From IMG/VR virus record IMGVR_UViG_3300025770_000004, positions 124,001-188,000 of that record: 64,000 bases of DNA; one strand, 5' to 3'. The DNA comes from a virus. Under the pieces are notes generated by a model. It made no database searches. It saw only the letters and a program-made list of their open reading frames with translations, and was not told the DNA's origin. Position 1 is the stretch's first letter; the number at the start of each line of letters is the position of its first letter. This document shows, in pieces, positions 8,708 to 16,968 of the stretch. The position numbers and the translations under genes are program-made.

Positions 8708-9970
8708 ATTATTCTCTTCATCTTCTTCCGGGTCTTGGAAGAAAAGTGTTGGGTCTATTTTCTGTAACCAATCTCTTGATATCATCAACCTCTTAGTCTT
8801 ATCTCTTACGTGCTCTTTAGCTATATCATAAAGATCTTTACCGTTTGCTAAATTCATAACATAACAGAAGTTAGGTTCTGCCTTCATATGTGTAAGAGCA
8901 TACTCTTTTCTGTCTTCCCCCATATCAAGAAATACCTGATATGACTTCTTGATATCTTCCATCTTATCATCTATAGCTCTCTTAACTATTACAATAATCT
9001 TATTTATTCTTGTATGTGCTTCAACTTCATCCTCTGGTATTTGACTAAGAATATCATCAATCTTATCATCTAAGATATATCCTATTATAATGTGTTCTCT
9101 GTAAATATCATTAGTTAATAAACCATGACGCTCACAATACCAAGGAGTCTTTAATTTGAAGAAGAAATCTCTACCTTCACTATCCTCAGCTTGTACAACA
9201 CATCCCTCTTTATCAACTTGATTAGCAACCAATTCAATTAACTTATCCAAGTTACCTTGGTGATCATCTTCGAATGGAGCAATCTTAGTCGAACCAATCT
9301 TATCTAAGTGGTCTTGTATATCGATATGTTTACCGGTTTTATTATCTCTTAATCTTAAAAGTATCAATTCCTCTTGTGTATATCTCAATACAATTCTATT
9401 ATGAGGAGCGACATATTCAAATATAGGTATTATATCATTATCTAAACACCAGTTAACTAATGTCTTTATTTCAGTATCATTTTGATATATTCTATTAATA
9501 CCATTTGATTGGTCATTATCAAACCCCATTTTAGATTTACCAACAATTTTACCATTTGGTAATTTCACGAATGTCGCTATTGAACCATCTTCTTTATTAT
9601 TAACATATTTTATTTTATAATCCTTAACAATGGAATACATTGATTCCGGAACTTGATTTATATTAAAGAATTTTTCAAGCAACACATATCTATTGAATAA
9701 TGTACCATCTTCATTAAAAATGAATGTTAACCCCCTCATTTCATAACCTTTTAATTCTGGTTTGTGATCAAGAGGGTTAGCAAAATCCTTATAACTTGTT
9801 AGTCTGTAATTGAATACAGATACATTAAATCCATCAACAATCATTTTAGATTCATAAAAAGCAGCATTTTTTGAGCATAACTCAACAGCTTCCTTATAAG
9901 AAGGAATTGAATAACCCTTGTAATCTGAGCTTTCATTTATAAATTCTAAATATTTTGACAATTTCTTCAT
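8705..9970 (-). CDS. rnlA: T4 RnlA-type RNA ligase 1 with capsid-targeting-like tag
   Basis: A 421-residue ATP-dependent RNA ligase of the T4 gp63 family. The nucleotidyl-transferase motif I is NNKEDGS, with Lys126 the likely adenylated residue. Other family marks are LKGYEMRGLTFIF, VLLEKFFNIN, IFEYVAPHNRIVLRY and the later FFKLKTPWY (motif V). T4 RnlA is 374 residues; this one has an N-terminal extension, MKKLSKYLEFINES, which matches the tag of other proteins here and ends in I-N-E|S. In T4 the enzyme reseals tRNA cut by host anticodon nucleases. The tag suggests that this copy is carried in the virion and works on entry. Confidence 0.93.
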   Translation of the reverse strand: MKKLSKYLEFINESSDYKGYSIPSYKEAVELCSKNAAFYESKMIVDGFNVSVFNYRLTSYKDFANPLDHKPELKGYEMRGLTFIFNEDGTLFNRYVLLEKFFNINQVPESMYSIVKDYKIKYVNNKEDGSIATFVKLPNGKIVGKSKMGFDNDQSNGINRIYQNDTEIKTLVNWCLDNDIIPIFEYVAPHNRIVLRYTQEELILLRLRDNKTGKHIDIQDHLDKIGSTKIAPFEDDHQGNLDKLIELVANQVDKEGCVVQAEDSEGRDFFFKLKTPWYCERHGLLTNDIYREHIIIGYILDDKIDDILSQIPEDEVEAHTRINKIIVIVKRAIDDKMEDIKKSYQVFLDMGEDRKEYALTHMKAEPNFCYVMNLANGKDLYDIAKEHVRDKTKRLMISRDWLQKIDPTLFFQDPEEDEENN

Positions 9971-9981
9971 TTTTTATATAT

Positions 9982-10006
9982 AAAAAAACCAGATATAATC
10001 TGGTTT
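9982..10006 (-). terminator. Terminator after lipoyl-domain gene
   Basis: Inverted repeat AACCAGAT-ATA-ATCTGGTT (9987-10005), followed on the minus strand by a T-run. It ends the adk/lipoyl-protein transcript before the RNA ligase gene. Confidence 0.87.
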
Positions 10007-10012
10007 GTTCTT

Positions 10013-10492
10013 TTAATAGTCCAATTCAATTTCTGATATGTGTATTTTACCTGTTAGCGTTTGTCCCATTCCAAAATTCTGTTTCAACATAACTCCCTTA
10101 TTATCTATACTGATAATGAAGTAAGTGCTTCTGTGTTGTTCTGACCAACACCATCTAACAATATCTCCTATTTTATATTCTATATTTAATTGTCTTCCGA
10201 CTTCTAATCTACCTTCTTCTTTCTTCTTTACGACTGTTTTATTTTTTTCGGATGTTGATAAGTCTATCAAACAAACCACCTCCCCAATTCTTACCGACTG
10301 ACCTTCTTCAACCTTTATCTTAATAATACCAGATTCTTCTGCTGGTAATTCTAAAGTTGCTTTGTCTGAATCTACTTCTGCGATTGATTGGTCTTTCTTA
10401 ACATAATCACCATCTGATACTAACCAAGTGGAAATTTCAACTTCACTAATAGATTCACCCGGACTTGGAACAGTCATTTCCAAAAAACTCAT
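10013..10492 (-). CDS. Free-standing biotinyl/lipoyl-attachment domain protein
   Basis: A 159-residue protein. Residues 1-76 closely match the lipoyl domain of dihydrolipoamide succinyl/acetyltransferases (E2): VPSPGESISEVEISTWL, then the hairpin AEVDSDKATLELPAE with Lys44 in the lipoylated DKA motif, then GQSVRIGEVVCLID. There is no E1-binding or catalytic domain; after a Lys-rich linker the C-terminus (~95-159, YKIGDIVRWCWSE ... ISEIELDY) looks like a small beta barrel of unknown role. If lipoylated by host LipA/LplA it could serve as a swinging-arm decoy or redox carrier. It is 7 nt downstream of adk. Confidence 0.85.
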   Translation of the reverse strand: MSFLEMTVPSPGESISEVEISTWLVSDGDYVKKDQSIAEVDSDKATLELPAEESGIIKIKVEEGQSVRIGEVVCLIDLSTSEKNKTVVKKKEEGRLEVGRQLNIEYKIGDIVRWCWSEQHRSTYFIISIDNKGVMLKQNFGMGQTLTGKIHISEIELDY

Positions 10493-10499
10493 ATATTAT

Positions 10500-11036
10500 T
10501 TAAATCTTATTTTTAATTAATTCATAAACTTCATCAGGTGTTCCTTCTCCATCAATTTCAATTATCCTCTCCTTATAGAAATCTTTTAAGGGTGCGGATG
10601 TTTCATTGTAATTTTTTATTCTTTCTTTTATAACTTCTTCATTTGCATCATCTGGTCTATTTGAAGTTTTACCTCTATTTAAATTTCTTTTAATAGTTGT
10701 TTCTTCACTAACATTTAACCAAATAACCTTTGAAACATCCATCATATTATCTAGGCTATTTCCTTGTCTTATTGTTCTTGGGTAACCATCAACTAAAAAT
10801 GAATCATCTTCATTATCATCCAACTCACTTAATATTATAGTGGTTATCATCCCATCAGGGACTAAATTGCCTTTGTCTATGATAGAGGCAATTTCATTAC
10901 CTAATTCACTACCAGACGATTTCTCTTCTCTGAGTAAATCTCCAGCAGAAATCAATTTATAATTATAATCTTTAGTTAGTTTTTCACAGATAGTTCCTTT
11001 ACCCGCACCGGGTGGTCCCATTATTACTATATTCAT
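10500..11036 (-). CDS. adk: Adenylate kinase (short-lid type)
   Basis: A 178-residue nucleoside monophosphate kinase. It has the P-loop GPPGAGKGT near residue 7, the AMP-site pieces ISAGDLLREE and VDGYPRT, and a short lid around NRPDD. The long zinc-type lid of bacterial Adk is absent, so it resembles the short adenylate/UMP-CMP kinase class. It would convert AMP (or another NMP) plus ATP to diphosphates, feeding the ribonucleotide reductase encoded at 19.7 kb. Substrate choice between AMP, UMP and CMP cannot be fixed by eye. Confidence 0.9.
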   Translation of the reverse strand: MNIVIMGPPGAGKGTICEKLTKDYNYKLISAGDLLREEKSSGSELGNEIASIIDKGNLVPDGMITTIILSELDDNEDDSFLVDGYPRTIRQGNSLDNMMDVSKVIWLNVSEETTIKRNLNRGKTSNRPDDANEEVIKERIKNYNETSAPLKDFYKERIIEIDGEGTPDEVYELIKNKI

Positions 11037-11122
11037 ATTACTATATCTTTTATTTTTTCACTGTTTTTGCTGTCATTATATATAATTGAATACGGTCTAG
11101 CATATCATAAATATTTATAATT

Positions 11123-11536
11123 CTAACTTAGTATTTTATCTAAATTAGCATTTCTATTGATGATTTTATCACCGCCGATTAATGTTTTAACTTGACCAAC
11201 TGTGTGTTTATAGCTTTTACCATTACTACCAGTAGTTAAGATAGGATATTTTCTATTTCTGGTTTTTATATCAACAATTTCCATTAAAATTTTACCAGAC
11301 ATGAATTTCATACCAATTATGTTCTGAGTAAATCCTAATCTCTTACAGATACCCTCATATACATTAGTAACTTTGTTACTCTTTTCTGTGGTTGATACTT
11401 TTAGTTGTGAGGTATAGTATGCACTATTATATCTAATATTACCGAAAGATATTTTCACATTTTCTTCTTTCTCAATTTTAGCTATTGCTGCTTTGATTCT
11501 ATTCTGTACTTTGTCAATTTTGCTGTCTGTAATCAT
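11123..11536 (-). CDS. Hypothetical protein with host-type promoter
   Basis: A 137-residue basic protein of unknown function. It starts with a charged helix (KIDKVQNRIKAAIAKIEKEE) followed by probable beta strands and a C-terminal VGQVKTLIGGDKI segment. It has its own host-type promoter just upstream (TATATTTG at 11566-11573), which suggests early expression. No family recognised. Confidence 0.65.
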   Translation of the reverse strand: MITDSKIDKVQNRIKAAIAKIEKEENVKISFGNIRYNSAYYTSQLKVSTTEKSNKVTNVYEGICKRLGFTQNIIGMKFMSGKILMEIVDIKTRNRKYPILTTGSNGKSYKHTVGQVKTLIGGDKIINRNANLDKILS

Positions 11537-11565
11537 ATCTTTTTCTTTAGTGGTTTAATAATAAA

Positions 11566-11573
11566 CAAATATA
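11566..11573 (-). promoter_or_regulatory. Bacteroidota-type -7 promoter element TATATTTG
   Basis: TATATTTG on the minus strand fits TAnnTTTG. A TTG at 11595-11597 stands 21 nt upstream as a plausible -33 element. It lies about 30 nt before the start at 11536. Confidence 0.6.
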
Positions 11574-11603
11574 AGGAATTTATTACAAAATAAACAATAA
11601 TTA

Positions 11604-11795
11604 CTATATTATTATTTGTTTAAATTGATTTGGTGAGAATGTAATTGATTTACTACCATGTTTTGTTGTAAATGATCCATTCTTGTTGAGTTTATTAACG
11701 ACACCAAATGTAAATTTACCAATACGGTAAGTGTTATTCTTTAACACAACCCCAAATAGTGTTTTCACATCCACCAACATTTTAATACCTATCAT
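11604..11795 (-). CDS. Small hypothetical protein
   Basis: A 63-residue basic protein, mostly short beta strands (FGVVLKNNTYRIGKFTFGVVNKL, split by Asn/Lys turns). The start at 11795 lies 2 nt after the stop of the upstream gene, so the two form an operon; an in-frame ATG at 11780 is an alternative. Function unknown. Confidence 0.5.
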   Translation of the reverse strand: MIGIKMLVDVKTLFGVVLKNNTYRIGKFTFGVVNKLNKNGSFTTKHGSKSITFSPNQFKQIII

Positions 11796-11797
11796 CT

Positions 11798-12013
11798 TTA
11801 AATATCAATATCTGGGTTAAAGATTATCACAAATGTTGTTTTAGCCGCTTGATATTGTTTATCACTTAATACTTTAAGAGTCTTTTTCCCTACCATAACT
11901 TTATCCAAATACTTAGATGTTTTTAATGATTTCTGTAAAGAAAGTATAAATGAGTTTTCACCATCATACTTTCTTATAAGTTTGTTTAATTCTAATTTTT
12001 CTTCTAATTCCAT
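11798..12013 (-). CDS. Small hypothetical protein
   Basis: A 71-residue protein with a charged N-terminal helix (MELEEKLELNKLIRKY) and a Lys-rich middle. First gene of a two-gene unit with the 63-residue gene. A TATATTTG element lies 18 nt before its start, suggesting expression by host polymerase early in infection. Function unknown. Confidence 0.55.
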   Translation of the reverse strand: MELEEKLELNKLIRKYDGENSFILSLQKSLKTSKYLDKVMVGKKTLKVLSDKQYQAAKTTFVIIFNPDIDI

Positions 12014-12030
12014 TTTAATTTATTTATTTG

Positions 12031-12038
12031 CAAATATA
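12031..12038 (-). promoter_or_regulatory. Bacteroidota-type -7 promoter element TATATTTG
   Basis: Minus-strand TATATTTG before the gene starting at 12013. No clear -33 TTG at the usual distance. Confidence 0.45.
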
Positions 12039-12199
12039 TATAATATAATTAAAATAAAAAAATTTATTTGAATATTTGAGAAAAATTTATTTATACCTTT
12101 AACAAGGTCGAAATTTTAGATGTGATCTACTTTAGTGTTAGTTGTTTTTGCATAAACTTTGTTTTTATTTTGTGTATAATAATAAATTAGATATTAAAT

Positions 12200-12685
12200 A
12201 TGAAAATTACTTTATGCGCAGAGGACCTAATTCGTAGGTGTGTGTGGGACTCGTATGTATATTACATACTTGGATCAGACAAAGAAGGACAAAAATTACT
12301 TGAGAGTAACGAAGAAATGGAAATAACAGAAAGAGATGCTTTAATTATTGGATTATTAAAAGTTATCGAAACCGATAACCTTATACACAAATTCAATACT
12401 CATGTAGCTGAGTTTTTAGCAAACAAAACAAAGAAAGAGGGTACCTTACTACTAACAAGTAGAAAAGCATTTGATAATACTGTTGATAAGTTCTTAGATA
12501 AATTTCCTGATTATTGGGAACCATCTATTAATTGGACAAATTCTTTAAAGGATTTAGTTGATTATATCGAGGTATTTAAAACAAAATTAGCGAAATTAGA
12601 GATACATAAGATTGTTGATAAGAACATCACTTATGAATTATATAACTCCAATCATATTAGAAAAATGCTTAAATTTAATTATTAA
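12200..12685 (+). CDS. Hypothetical protein heading the grpE-dnaJ operon
   Basis: A 161-residue protein, probably all helical (ERDALIIGLLKVIETDNLIHKFNTHV), unknown to me. It leads a plus-strand operon with grpE one base downstream and dnaJ after two more genes. The 186-nt gap before it separates two divergent transcription units and should contain its promoter, although no clean TAnnTTTG is seen on the plus strand. It might be a structural or chaperone-client protein. Confidence 0.7.
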   Translation: MKITLCAEDLIRRCVWDSYVYYILGSDKEGQKLLESNEEMEITERDALIIGLLKVIETDNLIHKFNTHVAEFLANKTKKEGTLLLTSRKAFDNTVDKFLDKFPDYWEPSINWTNSLKDLVDYIEVFKTKLAKLEIHKIVDKNITYELYNSNHIRKMLKFNY

Positions 12686-12686
12686 G

Positions 12687-13190
12687 ATGGAAGAAACAAT
12701 AGAATTTTTGAGAGATAAGAAACTATTAGCGGAAGATAAAGAATCATTTAAGATTATACATGATGATGCTGGTGAAGTATCATTAAATGAGCTATTAGAA
12801 GAATATAAAAACAACGCTAATCTTAGATTAGCTGCTGAATTTGATAATTATAAAAAGAGAACTTATAAGGAAAAGGAAGAATTAGTAAATAATACTAAGG
12901 TTAAAATGCTTAGTTCTATACTTGATATGGATAGTGATATATCACTTGCGTTGAAATCTATAACTAACGAAGAAGCCAAAGAAGGAGTATCTCTAATATC
13001 TTCTAAGGTTAATAGTTTCTTGAAATCACAAGGTATAGAATCGATACAAACAGAGACTTATGATAGTGAATTACACGAACCTATAAGTGTTGTTGATATT
13101 GGTGAATCTAAAATAATTGATGTAATTAGTAAGGGATATACACTAAATGGTAAACCATTTAGATATCCTAAAATAATATTGGGTAAATAA
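12687..13190 (+). CDS. grpE: GrpE nucleotide-exchange factor
   Basis: A 167-residue GrpE. I start it at the ATG at 12687 (MEETIEFLRDKK), right after the upstream stop; an earlier in-frame ATG would overlap that gene. The long helix ends in the signature LRLAAEFDNYKKRTYKEKEE, and the beta domain ends KGYTLNGKPFRYPKIILG, matching the family's conserved GY-L-GK-R pattern. GrpE exchanges ADP for ATP on DnaK, whose gene lies at 5.8-7.6 kb. The length is slightly short for bacterial GrpE because the N-terminal tail is reduced. Confidence 0.9.
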   Translation: MEETIEFLRDKKLLAEDKESFKIIHDDAGEVSLNELLEEYKNNANLRLAAEFDNYKKRTYKEKEELVNNTKVKMLSSILDMDSDISLALKSITNEEAKEGVSLISSKVNSFLKSQGIESIQTETYDSELHEPISVVDIGESKIIDVISKGYTLNGKPFRYPKIILGK

Positions 13191-13747
13191 TGTCAAACCA
13201 AACAAGAAAGGATAAAGTTAAAGTTACATTATTTGATATCAAGTCTAATATAAAGTACAGACAGTATATAGTTGGTGAGTTATCAAATAGAGTTGATGAA
13301 AAACTAAAACCTGAATTTATTAAGATACTAAACCAAGTTATTGATGATACTAGTATTTTCGATAGAGAAGATTTAGAGGGTAGTTTCTATGAAGGAGAAG
13401 ATGATACACTTGATTTAGTTTTACCAGCAGTTGCTAAAGTTTTACATAAAATATTTTTGAAGCCTCCTCCTATATTCCAAGGTGAACATGACGATGGTAA
13501 GAGATTAGAATTATTTCAAATTATGTTTGATATTGATGAATTCAATGAGTATTTAGTTGAAATGTTGATATCATCAAAGGGAATATTAGATAAATTGAAA
13601 TATCTTGATAGAACCGCTGAAAACATATCATTAATAGTTGATAACTACGTTGCTAAATTAGTTAATAACGTTTTAGAATCGTATGATATAGAAGGTGAAA
13701 TAATAAGAATTAGAAGAGAAAAGAAATTAAATTTTTTAACAAAATGA
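13190..13747 (+). CDS. Hypothetical protein between grpE and dnaJ
   Basis: A 185-residue protein I do not recognise. It is largely helical and charged, with a PPP turn in the middle (FLKPPPIFQGEHDDG). The ATG shares a base with the TAA of grpE, and its own stop overlaps the next start, so it is translationally coupled inside a chaperone operon. A virion assembly or chaperone-adaptor role is possible but unproven. Confidence 0.7.
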   Translation: MSNQTRKDKVKVTLFDIKSNIKYRQYIVGELSNRVDEKLKPEFIKILNQVIDDTSIFDREDLEGSFYEGEDDTLDLVLPAVAKVLHKIFLKPPPIFQGEHDDGKRLELFQIMFDIDEFNEYLVEMLISSKGILDKLKYLDRTAENISLIVDNYVAKLVNNVLESYDIEGEIIRIRREKKLNFLTK

Positions 13748-14106
13748 TAGTAGATTGGTATGTTATATCCAATCCAGGATTAGGGATAAGTAGAATTCCA
13801 ATTGGCGTCAACCGTGGATATAATAGTGAAAAATTTCTAAAAAAAGTTGTGGAAACAGCAACACCACTAATGGATTATTTTTGTAATAGATTAACTGATG
13901 TTGTGAGTGGAGAATTGAAAATATCTCAAATAGAAACAGTATTTGCGGAAATAATTGAGGAAATGCCTGTTATGAATTATAGGATAAGTAAAGAGAACGG
14001 AGTTGATCAATTTATTATACAATATAGTAAATACACAGAAATAAGACTAACGGATAGCACCAAACAAATATATAGAGATATTAAACTAACAAAGATATTA
14101 GCATAA
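13744..14106 (+). CDS. Hypothetical protein upstream of dnaJ
   Basis: A 120-residue protein of unknown function. It overlaps the previous gene by 4 nt (ATGA), and dnaJ starts 3 nt after its stop. The N-terminus (MIVDWYVISNPGLGISRIPIG) is hydrophobic without being a signal peptide; the rest mixes helix and strand. Confidence 0.68.
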   Translation: MIVDWYVISNPGLGISRIPIGVNRGYNSEKFLKKVVETATPLMDYFCNRLTDVVSGELKISQIETVFAEIIEEMPVMNYRISKENGVDQFIIQYSKYTEIRLTDSTKQIYRDIKLTKILA

Positions 14107-14109
14107 GTT

Positions 14110-15201
14110 ATGGCAAAAGATTATTACAACACACTAGGAGTAGATAAGACGGCATCTGAGGATCAGATTAAGAGAGCTTATCGCAAAATGGCGATGAAAC
14201 ATCACCCAGATAAAAACCCAGGAAATGCTGAGTCTGAATCTAAATTCAAAGAAGCAGCAGAAGCATATGATACACTCTCATCTAAAGAAAAGAGAGAAAG
14301 TTATGATAGATATGGACCAGGTGGTAGTCCATTTGGACAAGGTAATCCATTCTCCAATGGTGGAGGAGGTGACGGTGGTCAATATGGTCATGGATTTAAT
14401 ATGGAAGATATTTTTAGTCAATTTGGTGATATTTTCGGAAGCGGCGGACAATTCGGCGGACCAAAACAAAGAAGGAAAAATAGAGGATCTGATTTAAGAA
14501 TAAAAGTTACATTGTCGATTGAGGATGTCTTAAATGGTACTACTAAGAAGATAAAATATAAGAGACAGGATTCTTGTAATAGTTGTTCTGGTAAAGGAGG
14601 ATCTGGTGTTAAAGATTGTATTCCTTGTGGTGGTAGAGGAAGTAGAGTGGTTTTACAACAGACACCATTCGGACAAGTTAGACAACAAGCAACTTGTCCA
14701 GATTGTCAAGGCGGTGGTAAACAAATCAGTAATAAATGTGGTGTTTGTCACGGAAGTGGTACAAGTGTTAAAGATGAAGTTGTTGAGGTAGATATCCCGG
14801 CTGGTGTTTCTGCCGGTATGCAACTTAATATGAGAAGTTATGGTAATCATGTAAGAGATGGTGTTCCTGGGGATTTACATATTATGATAGATGAACTCAG
14901 AGAATTCTATTTCAAAAGAGATAGTAATAATTTAATTGTTGAGAAAGAAGTATCCGTTATAGATGCTATCTTAGGAGCACATCTTAAAGTTAAAACACCA
15001 CACGGTGAATTACCAATTACTATCGATGAAGGAACACCTCACGGAAGAACTATAAGAGTTTCTGGAAAAGGTATACCTGATGTTAATTTAGGATTGGGTG
15101 ATTTATTCGTAGTTGTTAATATTAGAATACCAACGAAGATTTCAATGGATGAAAAGTATATACTTGAAAAACTAAAGAGATCTAAGAATTTTGAAGCTTA
15201 A
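14110..15201 (+). CDS. dnaJ: DnaJ (Hsp40) co-chaperone
   Basis: A 363-residue type I Hsp40. The J domain has the HPD triad ([14 protein letters not shown], residues ~24-37). A Gly/Phe-rich linker follows, then four zinc-binding repeats ([32 protein letters not shown]), then the two-barrel substrate domain. It stimulates DnaK ATPase and delivers substrates. It is about 10-15 residues shorter than typical bacterial DnaJ, with a cropped C-terminal dimerisation segment. The intact zinc fingers and HPD indicate a working partner for the phage DnaK. Confidence 0.96.
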   Translation: MAKDYYNTLGVDKTASEDQIKRAYRKMAMKHHPDKNPGNAESESKFKEAAEAYDTLSSKEKRESYDRYGPGGSPFGQGNPFSNGGGGDGGQYGHGFNMEDIFSQFGDIFGSGGQFGGPKQRRKNRGSDLRIKVTLSIEDVLNGTTKKIKYKRQDSCNSCSGKGGSGVKDCIPCGGRGSRVVLQQTPFGQVRQQATCPDCQGGGKQISNKCGVCHGSGTSVKDEVVEVDIPAGVSAGMQLNMRSYGNHVRDGVPGDLHIMIDELREFYFKRDSNNLIVEKEVSVIDAILGAHLKVKTPHGELPITIDEGTPHGRTIRVSGKGIPDVNLGLGDLFVVVNIRIPTKISMDEKYILEKLKRSKNFEA

Positions 15202-15386
15202 TGTTGGTATTATCAACAGTACCAGAGAATCCAATAGAAGGAGATATTTATTATAACACGATTGAATCAAATAACTATATTTTTCAAAGTGGTGAGTGGA
15301 AATCATTAACTTTTCGTTCAGATATTTGGACCGATATTAAACAAAGTAATAGGAAAAATAAAATTAATAAAGTATTTAATGGATAA
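15201..15386 (+). CDS. Small protein with tail-fibre-type GDIYYNT motif
   Basis: A 61-residue protein. PENPIEGDIYYNTIESNNYIF followed by SGEWKSL is the 'P-x-GD-x-Y-x-N-x..Y-x-G-x-W' pattern common at the ends of phage fibre and baseplate proteins. As a free small ORF it may be a minor structural protein. Its ATG shares one base with the dnaJ stop. The C-terminal part is Asn/Lys-rich. Confidence 0.55.
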   Translation: MLVLSTVPENPIEGDIYYNTIESNNYIFQSGEWKSLTFRSDIWTDIKQSNRKNKINKVFNG

Positions 15387-15471
15387 GAATACCGAATGAA
15401 ATTTAAAGATATTAAGGAATTAGAATCTATTGCATTAAACGTGATAATAAGTTAACCGAATTGGGTATTGA

Positions 15472-15651
15472 TTAATAATCCGTTTTATACTTAGGGTTTC
15501 TTGTATAAGTTTTCTTAGATTTATGAGTTTTGTGCATACAAGTCCAGCCAGTTGAACTTTCTAATTCAATTTCCCTAGAAATCTTTCTTTCAGATTTAAG
15601 AAGTTGGTCTCTAGTAATTTTCCCGATTTTTATTATTTTGGACTTTTTCAT
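15472..15651 (-). CDS. Small basic protein with HKTHKSKKTYTR motif
   Basis: A 59-residue protein, started at the ATG at 15651 (MKKSKIIKIGKI); the longer frame upstream crosses into the neighbouring gene and looks like chance. The ending STGWTCMHKTHKSKKTYTRNPKYK is very basic. Small proteins with a similar His/Lys/Tyr tail occur in phages of Bacteroidota, to my recollection, without known function. Lies on the minus strand between two plus genes. Confidence 0.55.
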   Translation of the reverse strand: MKKSKIIKIGKITRDQLLKSERKISREIELESSTGWTCMHKTHKSKKTYTRNPKYKTDY

Positions 15652-15688
15652 AATATCAAAACTATGAAAAATAACTGAAATCACCAAA

Positions 15689-15698
15689 TTAATATATA
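15689..15698 (+). promoter_or_regulatory. Late-promoter-like box TTAATATATA
   Basis: TTAATATATA, 19 nt before the ATG of the neck-like structural gene. Fits use as a late promoter. Confidence 0.5.
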
Positions 15699-15717
15699 AA
15701 GAAATATAAATATATTT

Positions 15718-16497
15718 ATGGCTGATTATATTCCTTACCAAGGAGGTTACACAATAGATGAACTTATTGATATGGTTCAATTTGAATTGAATGTTGCATG
15801 TTCACTTCCGAAAACATTACCAGATGCGGCGATTAGACAAATAATCGAAGTAAGAGCACTTCCTTGGTTTTATCGTAATTATCAATACGCTGTTCAAAAA
15901 ATGTATTTCTTTATAAACAGAGAAGCATTTACATCAGAAGAATTTACAAAATATAACTTTGTACAAGTTCCTTGTGAGATACAATCAGTTGTTTATTTAT
16001 ATGAGGTTAGAGGTGATTCTTTATTTCAATTAGGTATAAACACTCCGAACCTATCAGTTAATTTAGGTGTTACCAATCAACCATATCTATCATCTTACGT
16101 TACCACAATAGGTGAATTAGGTGTTTATAAGACTATATTAGATTCGATGTCTGATATGATGAACCAATTAAATAAATATACACTTAAATACCACTTTAAC
16201 CAATTAAATCATAGACTTAATATACTAACAGCGGTTGAATATCATGTTATTATGGAAGCTTATGCTGATATACCCAAAGAAAATTTATATAAAGATGATT
16301 TATTCTTTAAGTATATTGTTGGATATGCTAAACAACAATTGGGTAATATGGTTGGTAGATACGATTTCACGCTCCCCGGTGGTATTAAGATACAAGCAAC
16401 TGATTTGATATCACAAGGACAAGCAGAAGTTAAAGAAGTCGAAGAAGAAGTCAAAGGGCAGAGTAATAGTTCGTGGTTTTACATGGTGAAGAAATAG
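15718..16497 (+). CDS. Probable virion structural protein (neck/head-completion type)
   Basis: A 259-residue protein. The middle region and the passage YAKQQLGNMVGRYDFTLPGG, followed by IKIQATDLISQGQAE and an acidic helix, look like phage neck or head-closure proteins, in which a helical bundle ends with a GRYxFxLPGG segment. I cannot tell gp13- from gp14-like, and the assignment is from pattern memory only. It has its own late-type box. Confidence 0.55.
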   Translation: MADYIPYQGGYTIDELIDMVQFELNVACSLPKTLPDAAIRQIIEVRALPWFYRNYQYAVQKMYFFINREAFTSEEFTKYNFVQVPCEIQSVVYLYEVRGDSLFQLGINTPNLSVNLGVTNQPYLSSYVTTIGELGVYKTILDSMSDMMNQLNKYTLKYHFNQLNHRLNILTAVEYHVIMEAYADIPKENLYKDDLFFKYIVGYAKQQLGNMVGRYDFTLPGGIKIQATDLISQGQAEVKEVEEEVKGQSNSSWFYMVKK

Positions 16498-16535
16498 GTT
16501 ACCATAATTTAATATATGGAAATATAAAAAATAGA

Positions 16536-16546
16536 TTTAATATATA
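16536..16546 (+). promoter_or_regulatory. Late-promoter-like box TTTAATATATA
   Basis: TTTAATATATA, 4 nt before the ATG at 16551; a weaker copy sits at 16508. Both lie just past the stop of the previous gene, supporting 16551 as the true start. Confidence 0.45.
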
Positions 16547-16550
16547 CTTT

Positions 16551-16967
16551 ATGAAACATCTAAATAAATATAACGAATCTGTTGATAATGATGAAGTATC
16601 AGATTATATAAAATTAGTTTTTGCTGATTTTATAGATGATGGATCTGATTTTGAATATAGTGGTGGTAAAGAGTGTTATGTTAATTTTGACCTAAACACT
16701 TTACACAAATTAAATAAAAAATTAACTGGATTTAGTATCGGTACGGCACATGGTAAAGTATCAGACTTTATAAAAAACACCGAAAAAAATTTAGAAATAT
16801 ATAAAGAAATCGAAACTTGTATTAATAGAATACAAGATAAATACTCAGATATAAGATATGATTTAGCTAAAGAACCTGATTATGAATATGATGGTAAAAT
16901 ATTATGTTATGGTATGATACAATTCAAATGGGGTAAACTAATGAAAGATATCATAATAAAACCGTAG
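16551..16967 (+). CDS. Tagged protein with 'DDG' domain
   Basis: A 138-residue protein beginning MKHLNKYNES, so the start is the ATG at 16551, not the longer frame overlapping the previous gene. After the tag, SDYIKLVFADFIDDGSDFEY and a later YKEIETCINRIQDKYSD helix resemble the first domain of the proteins at 7983, 24053 and 25336. It converges on the GuaC-like gene with a 1-nt gap. Candidate head-internal protein of unknown activity. Confidence 0.62.
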   Translation: MKHLNKYNESVDNDEVSDYIKLVFADFIDDGSDFEYSGGKECYVNFDLNTLHKLNKKLTGFSIGTAHGKVSDFIKNTEKNLEIYKEIETCINRIQDKYSDIRYDLAKEPDYEYDGKILCYGMIQFKWGKLMKDIIIKP

Positions 16968-16968
16968 A

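Noticed and set aside
15396-15455. A 19-codon frame MKFKDIKELES after the 61-residue gene.
   Set aside because: Resembles a truncated tag start but is too short to support as a gene; may be a remnant.
16473-16550. Upstream extension of the gene at 16551.
   Set aside because: It overlaps the structural gene, and the conserved tag plus the TTTAATATATA box place the start at 16551.
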